Below, piece by piece: positions 30,817 to 33,339 of a stretch of 33,339 nucleotides of DNA (its first letter is position 1; each line of letters begins with the position of its first letter). The position numbers and the translations under genes were made by a program. Location: assembly GCA_020024235.1 (NCBI GenBank), contig JAHHUA010000002.1:1-33339 (forward strand), written 5' to 3'. The stretch is from Oscillospiraceae bacterium. Lineage in GTDB: Bacteria; Bacillota; Clostridia; Oscillospirales; Ruminococcaceae. The notes under the pieces are model-generated. The model was not told where the DNA came from and ran no database searches. It saw nothing but the letters and a program-made list of their open reading frames with translations.

Positions 30817-33306
30817 ATGAATAATGACGGCACAAAAGTCATAAATGTGGATATTGGTAATGAAATGAAAAAAAGCTTCATTGAATATTCCATGTCCGTT
30901 ATTGTGGACAGAGCTTTGCCCGATGTCAGAGATGGTTTAAAACCTGTTCACAGAAGAATACTTTACACAATGCATGAAGCGGGACTTACTCCCGATAAAA
31001 AATACTTAAAGTGCGCCGCTACCGTCGGTGATGTTTTGGGTAAATACCACCCCCATGGGGATGCATCAGTATATGATGCCATGGTCAGAATGGCTCAGGA
31101 TTTCTCTCTTCGTTATCCTTTGGTAGATGGTCATGGTAACTTTGGTTCTGTAGATGGGGACCCTGCAGCGGCTTACCGTTATACAGAAGCTAAAATGAGC
31201 AAAATTTCACAGAGTTTGCTGACAGATATAGACAAGGAAACTGTAAATTTTGTACCAAACTATGATGACAGATTAAAAGAACCTGTGGTTTTGCCTTCCC
31301 GTTTCCCAAATCTTTTGGCAAATGGTTCTACAGGTATTGCAGTCGGTATGGCTACCAATATTCCTCCCCATAACTTAAATGAAGTTATTGATGCTGTATG
31401 CGCACTTATTGATAACCCTGATGCCACACTTGATGAAATTATGGAATATATCAAAGGCCCAGATTTCCCAACAGGTGGCACAATTATGGGAAGAAGCGGC
31501 ATAAGAGCAGCATACGGCACAGGTCGTGGCAAGGTTATTTTAAGAGCTAAGGCTGAAATCGAAGAATTTAAACCGGGCAGAGAGCATATTGTTGTAACTG
31601 AAATTCCCTACATGGTAAATAAGGCAAGACTTATTGAAAATATTGCTAATCTTGTTAAAGATAAACGCATAGATCAAATAAGCAGTATCAGAGATGAATC
31701 CAGCCGCAAAGGTATGAGAATTGTCATTGAGCTTAAAAGGGAAGCCAATGCACAGGTTGTATTAAATCAGCTATACAGATATACTCAAATGCAGGAAACC
31801 GTGGGTATTATTCAATTAGCTTTGGTAGATGGTGAACCTAAAATTCTTACACTCAAAGAAATTTTGCAGCAGTATATTAAATTCCAAGAAGAAATTATAC
31901 ACCGCAGAACTGAATTTGAACTTAAAAAAGCAAAAGCCAGACAACATATTTTGGAAGGTTTAAAAATTGCCATTGATAATATGGACGAAGTGCTGTCAAT
32001 TTTGAGAAATTCTAAAGACGGCAACAGTGGTAAACAGGCTTTGATTGACAGATTTGGACTTACAGATGTACAGGCTCAGTCAATTACTCAAATGCGTTTT
32101 GTACAGCTTACAGGCCTTGAAAGACTGAAAATAGAAGAAGAATATGTACAAATTACCAAGGCTGTAGAAGAATATGAAGGTATTTTAAGAGATGAGCAAA
32201 AAGTTTTGGAAATTATCAAAGCGGAAATTACAGAAATCAAAAAGAAATACGGTGATGAAAGAAGAACCGATATTCAGTCTGTAAGCGGTGAAGTAGATAT
32301 TGAAGACCTTATTCCTGTTGAAGACTGTGTAGTTACTCTCACCAGATACGGCTACATCAAGCGTCAGGCTATTGATACATACAAAACCCAACGCAGAGGC
32401 GGCCGTGGTATTTCCGGTATGCAGCGCCGTGATGAGGATTTTGTTCAGGAACTTTTTGTATGCAAAACTCATGACTATGTTATGTTCTTTACTTCCAAGG
32501 GAAGAGTTTTCCGTCTGAAATGTTATGAAATTGCAGAAAGTTCCAGAACTTCAAAAGGTACCAATATAATAAACCTCCTTCAGCTAGAACAAGGTGAAAC
32601 TGTAACTTCTGTAATTAAGATAAGAGATTTGGACGATGATGAAAAATATCTTGTTATGATAACCAAAGAAGGGGTTATAAAAAGAACCGAACTTTCCGCA
32701 TATAAAAATGTCAGAAAATCAGGTCTTATTGCCATTAATCTTGATGAAAATGATGAGCTTACCTGGGTTAAGCTTTCCGATGGAAACAGTGACATTATAG
32801 TTGCCACTAAAAAAGGTGTGGCTATCAGATTTAATGAAAATGATGCCAGACCTTTGGGAAGAACAGCAAGAGGGGTTAAATCCATCAGCCTTGATGAAGA
32901 TGATGTGGTTGTAGGAATGGCTGTAGTTAAGGATGGAGATAAAATTTTGACTGTTTCCGAAAACGGAAAAGGAAGAAGAACAGATGTCAGTGAATATCGC
33001 CAACAGACCAGAGGCGGAAAAGGTGTTAAAAACTACTACACCGATAAAAACGGAGATGTAGCGGGAGTTGCCGTTGTTTCTGAGGAACATGATGTTATTT
33101 TAATCAGTGATGACGGAATTATTATCAGAATTCCCGCAGAGGAAATTGCTGAACAATCCCGTTACGGCAGTGGTGTAATTGTTATGAGACTTGCAGAAAA
33201 CAGCAAGGTGGTAACATTGTCCGCAGCACCTAAGGAAGAAGATGAAGAAAATTCCGAAACAGAAGAAACAGAGGAAATTTCCGAAAATTCAAATATGGAA
33301 GAATAG
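30817..33306 (+). CDS. gyrA: DNA gyrase subunit A
   Basis: An 829-residue breakage-reunion subunit. The quinolone region is HPHGDASVYDAMVRMAQ (78-94), and catalytic Tyr122 is in AAYRYTEAKMS. The C-terminal beta-pinwheel contains the GyrA box QRRGGRG (525-531), which separates gyrase from topoisomerase IV. The tail is strongly acidic (EEDEENSETEETEEISENSN). AGGTG precedes the ATG. Ala83 replaces the usual Ser/Thr (see findings). The stop is at 33304-33306, and the last 33 bases of the window hold nothing recognisable. Confidence 0.97.
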   Translation: MNNDGTKVINVDIGNEMKKSFIEYSMSVIVDRALPDVRDGLKPVHRRILYTMHEAGLTPDKKYLKCAATVGDVLGKYHPHGDASVYDAMVRMAQDFSLRYPLVDGHGNFGSVDGDPAAAYRYTEAKMSKISQSLLTDIDKETVNFVPNYDDRLKEPVVLPSRFPNLLANGSTGIAVGMATNIPPHNLNEVIDAVCALIDNPDATLDEIMEYIKGPDFPTGGTIMGRSGIRAAYGTGRGKVILRAKAEIEEFKPGREHIVVTEIPYMVNKARLIENIANLVKDKRIDQISSIRDESSRKGMRIVIELKREANAQVVLNQLYRYTQMQETVGIIQLALVDGEPKILTLKEILQQYIKFQEEIIHRRTEFELKKAKARQHILEGLKIAIDNMDEVLSILRNSKDGNSGKQALIDRFGLTDVQAQSITQMRFVQLTGLERLKIEEEYVQITKAVEEYEGILRDEQKVLEIIKAEITEIKKKYGDERRTDIQSVSGEVDIEDLIPVEDCVVTLTRYGYIKRQAIDTYKTQRRGGRGISGMQRRDEDFVQELFVCKTHDYVMFFTSKGRVFRLKCYEIAESSRTSKGTNIINLLQLEQGETVTSVIKIRDLDDDEKYLVMITKEGVIKRTELSAYKNVRKSGLIAINLDENDELTWVKLSDGNSDIIVATKKGVAIRFNENDARPLGRTARGVKSISLDEDDVVVGMAVVKDGDKILTVSENGKGRRTDVSEYRQQTRGGKGVKNYYTDKNGDVAGVAVVSEEHDVILISDDGIIIRIPAEEIAEQSRYGSGVIVMRLAENSKVVTLSAAPKEEDEENSETEETEEISENSNMEE

Positions 33307-33339
33307 TTGTTATATAAATAAAAATCCGTTTTCACAAAT

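Overview
The window is the replication-origin region of a low-GC Firmicute, most likely a member of the Clostridia. The gene order right-to-left from dnaA (rpmH, rnpA, yidD, yidC, jag, mnmE, mnmG, rsmG, noc, parA, parB) and left-to-right (dnaN, yaaA, recF, remB, gyrB, gyrA) is the classic Firmicute origin order. Clostridial features are serS directly behind parB, a yidC without a lipoprotein signal and the AT-rich base composition. I cannot assign a genus from sequence alone.

Layout. 1-243: one partial and one complete tRNA-Glu(TTC) and a tRNA-Met(CAT) on the minus strand, behind a strong sigma-A-type promoter. 391-984: a small unknown protein with a carboxypeptidase-regulatory-like N-terminal domain. 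1232-8250: a phosphate operon read leftwards, pstS-pstC-pstA-pstB-phoU-phoP-phoR plus an HD-domain hydrolase, starting from a promoter with TT(T/G)ACA repeats (candidate Pho box). 8251-9050: about 800 bases without a recognisable gene. 9051-11503: guaB and an acyl-ACP thioesterase. 11684-15681: serS, parB, parA and noc with a perfect parS site. 15809-23312: rsmG, mnmG (with a second parS inside it), mnmE, a small PH/GRAM-like protein, jag, yidC, yidD, rnpA and rpmH (44 codons). 23313-25450: the bipartite origin, with DnaA boxes on both sides of dnaA and a DnaA-trio/AT-rich unwinding element just before dnaN. 25451-33306: dnaN, yaaA, recF, remB, gyrB, a YcxB-like membrane protein and gyrA.

How it works together. 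Every gene left of about 23.3 kb is on the minus strand and every gene right of it is on the plus strand, so all transcription runs away from the origin with the replication forks. The window joins initiation (dnaA, dnaN, oriC), origin segregation (parA, parB, two parS sites), nucleoid occlusion (noc and a candidate Noc site), supercoiling (gyrAB), tRNA modification (mnmEG), membrane protein insertion (yidC, jag) and phosphate sensing/uptake (pst-pho).

I see no mobile element, phage gene, CRISPR array or defence system. The most interesting points are the DnaA-trio element, the parS site inside mnmG, the candidate Noc site inside parA, a Noc that lacks the usual N-terminal membrane helix, non-canonical residues at quinolone-determining positions in both gyrase subunits (GyrA Ala83, GyrB Trp456), the HD hydrolase closing the phosphate operon, and two small unknown genes inserted among otherwise universal neighbours.
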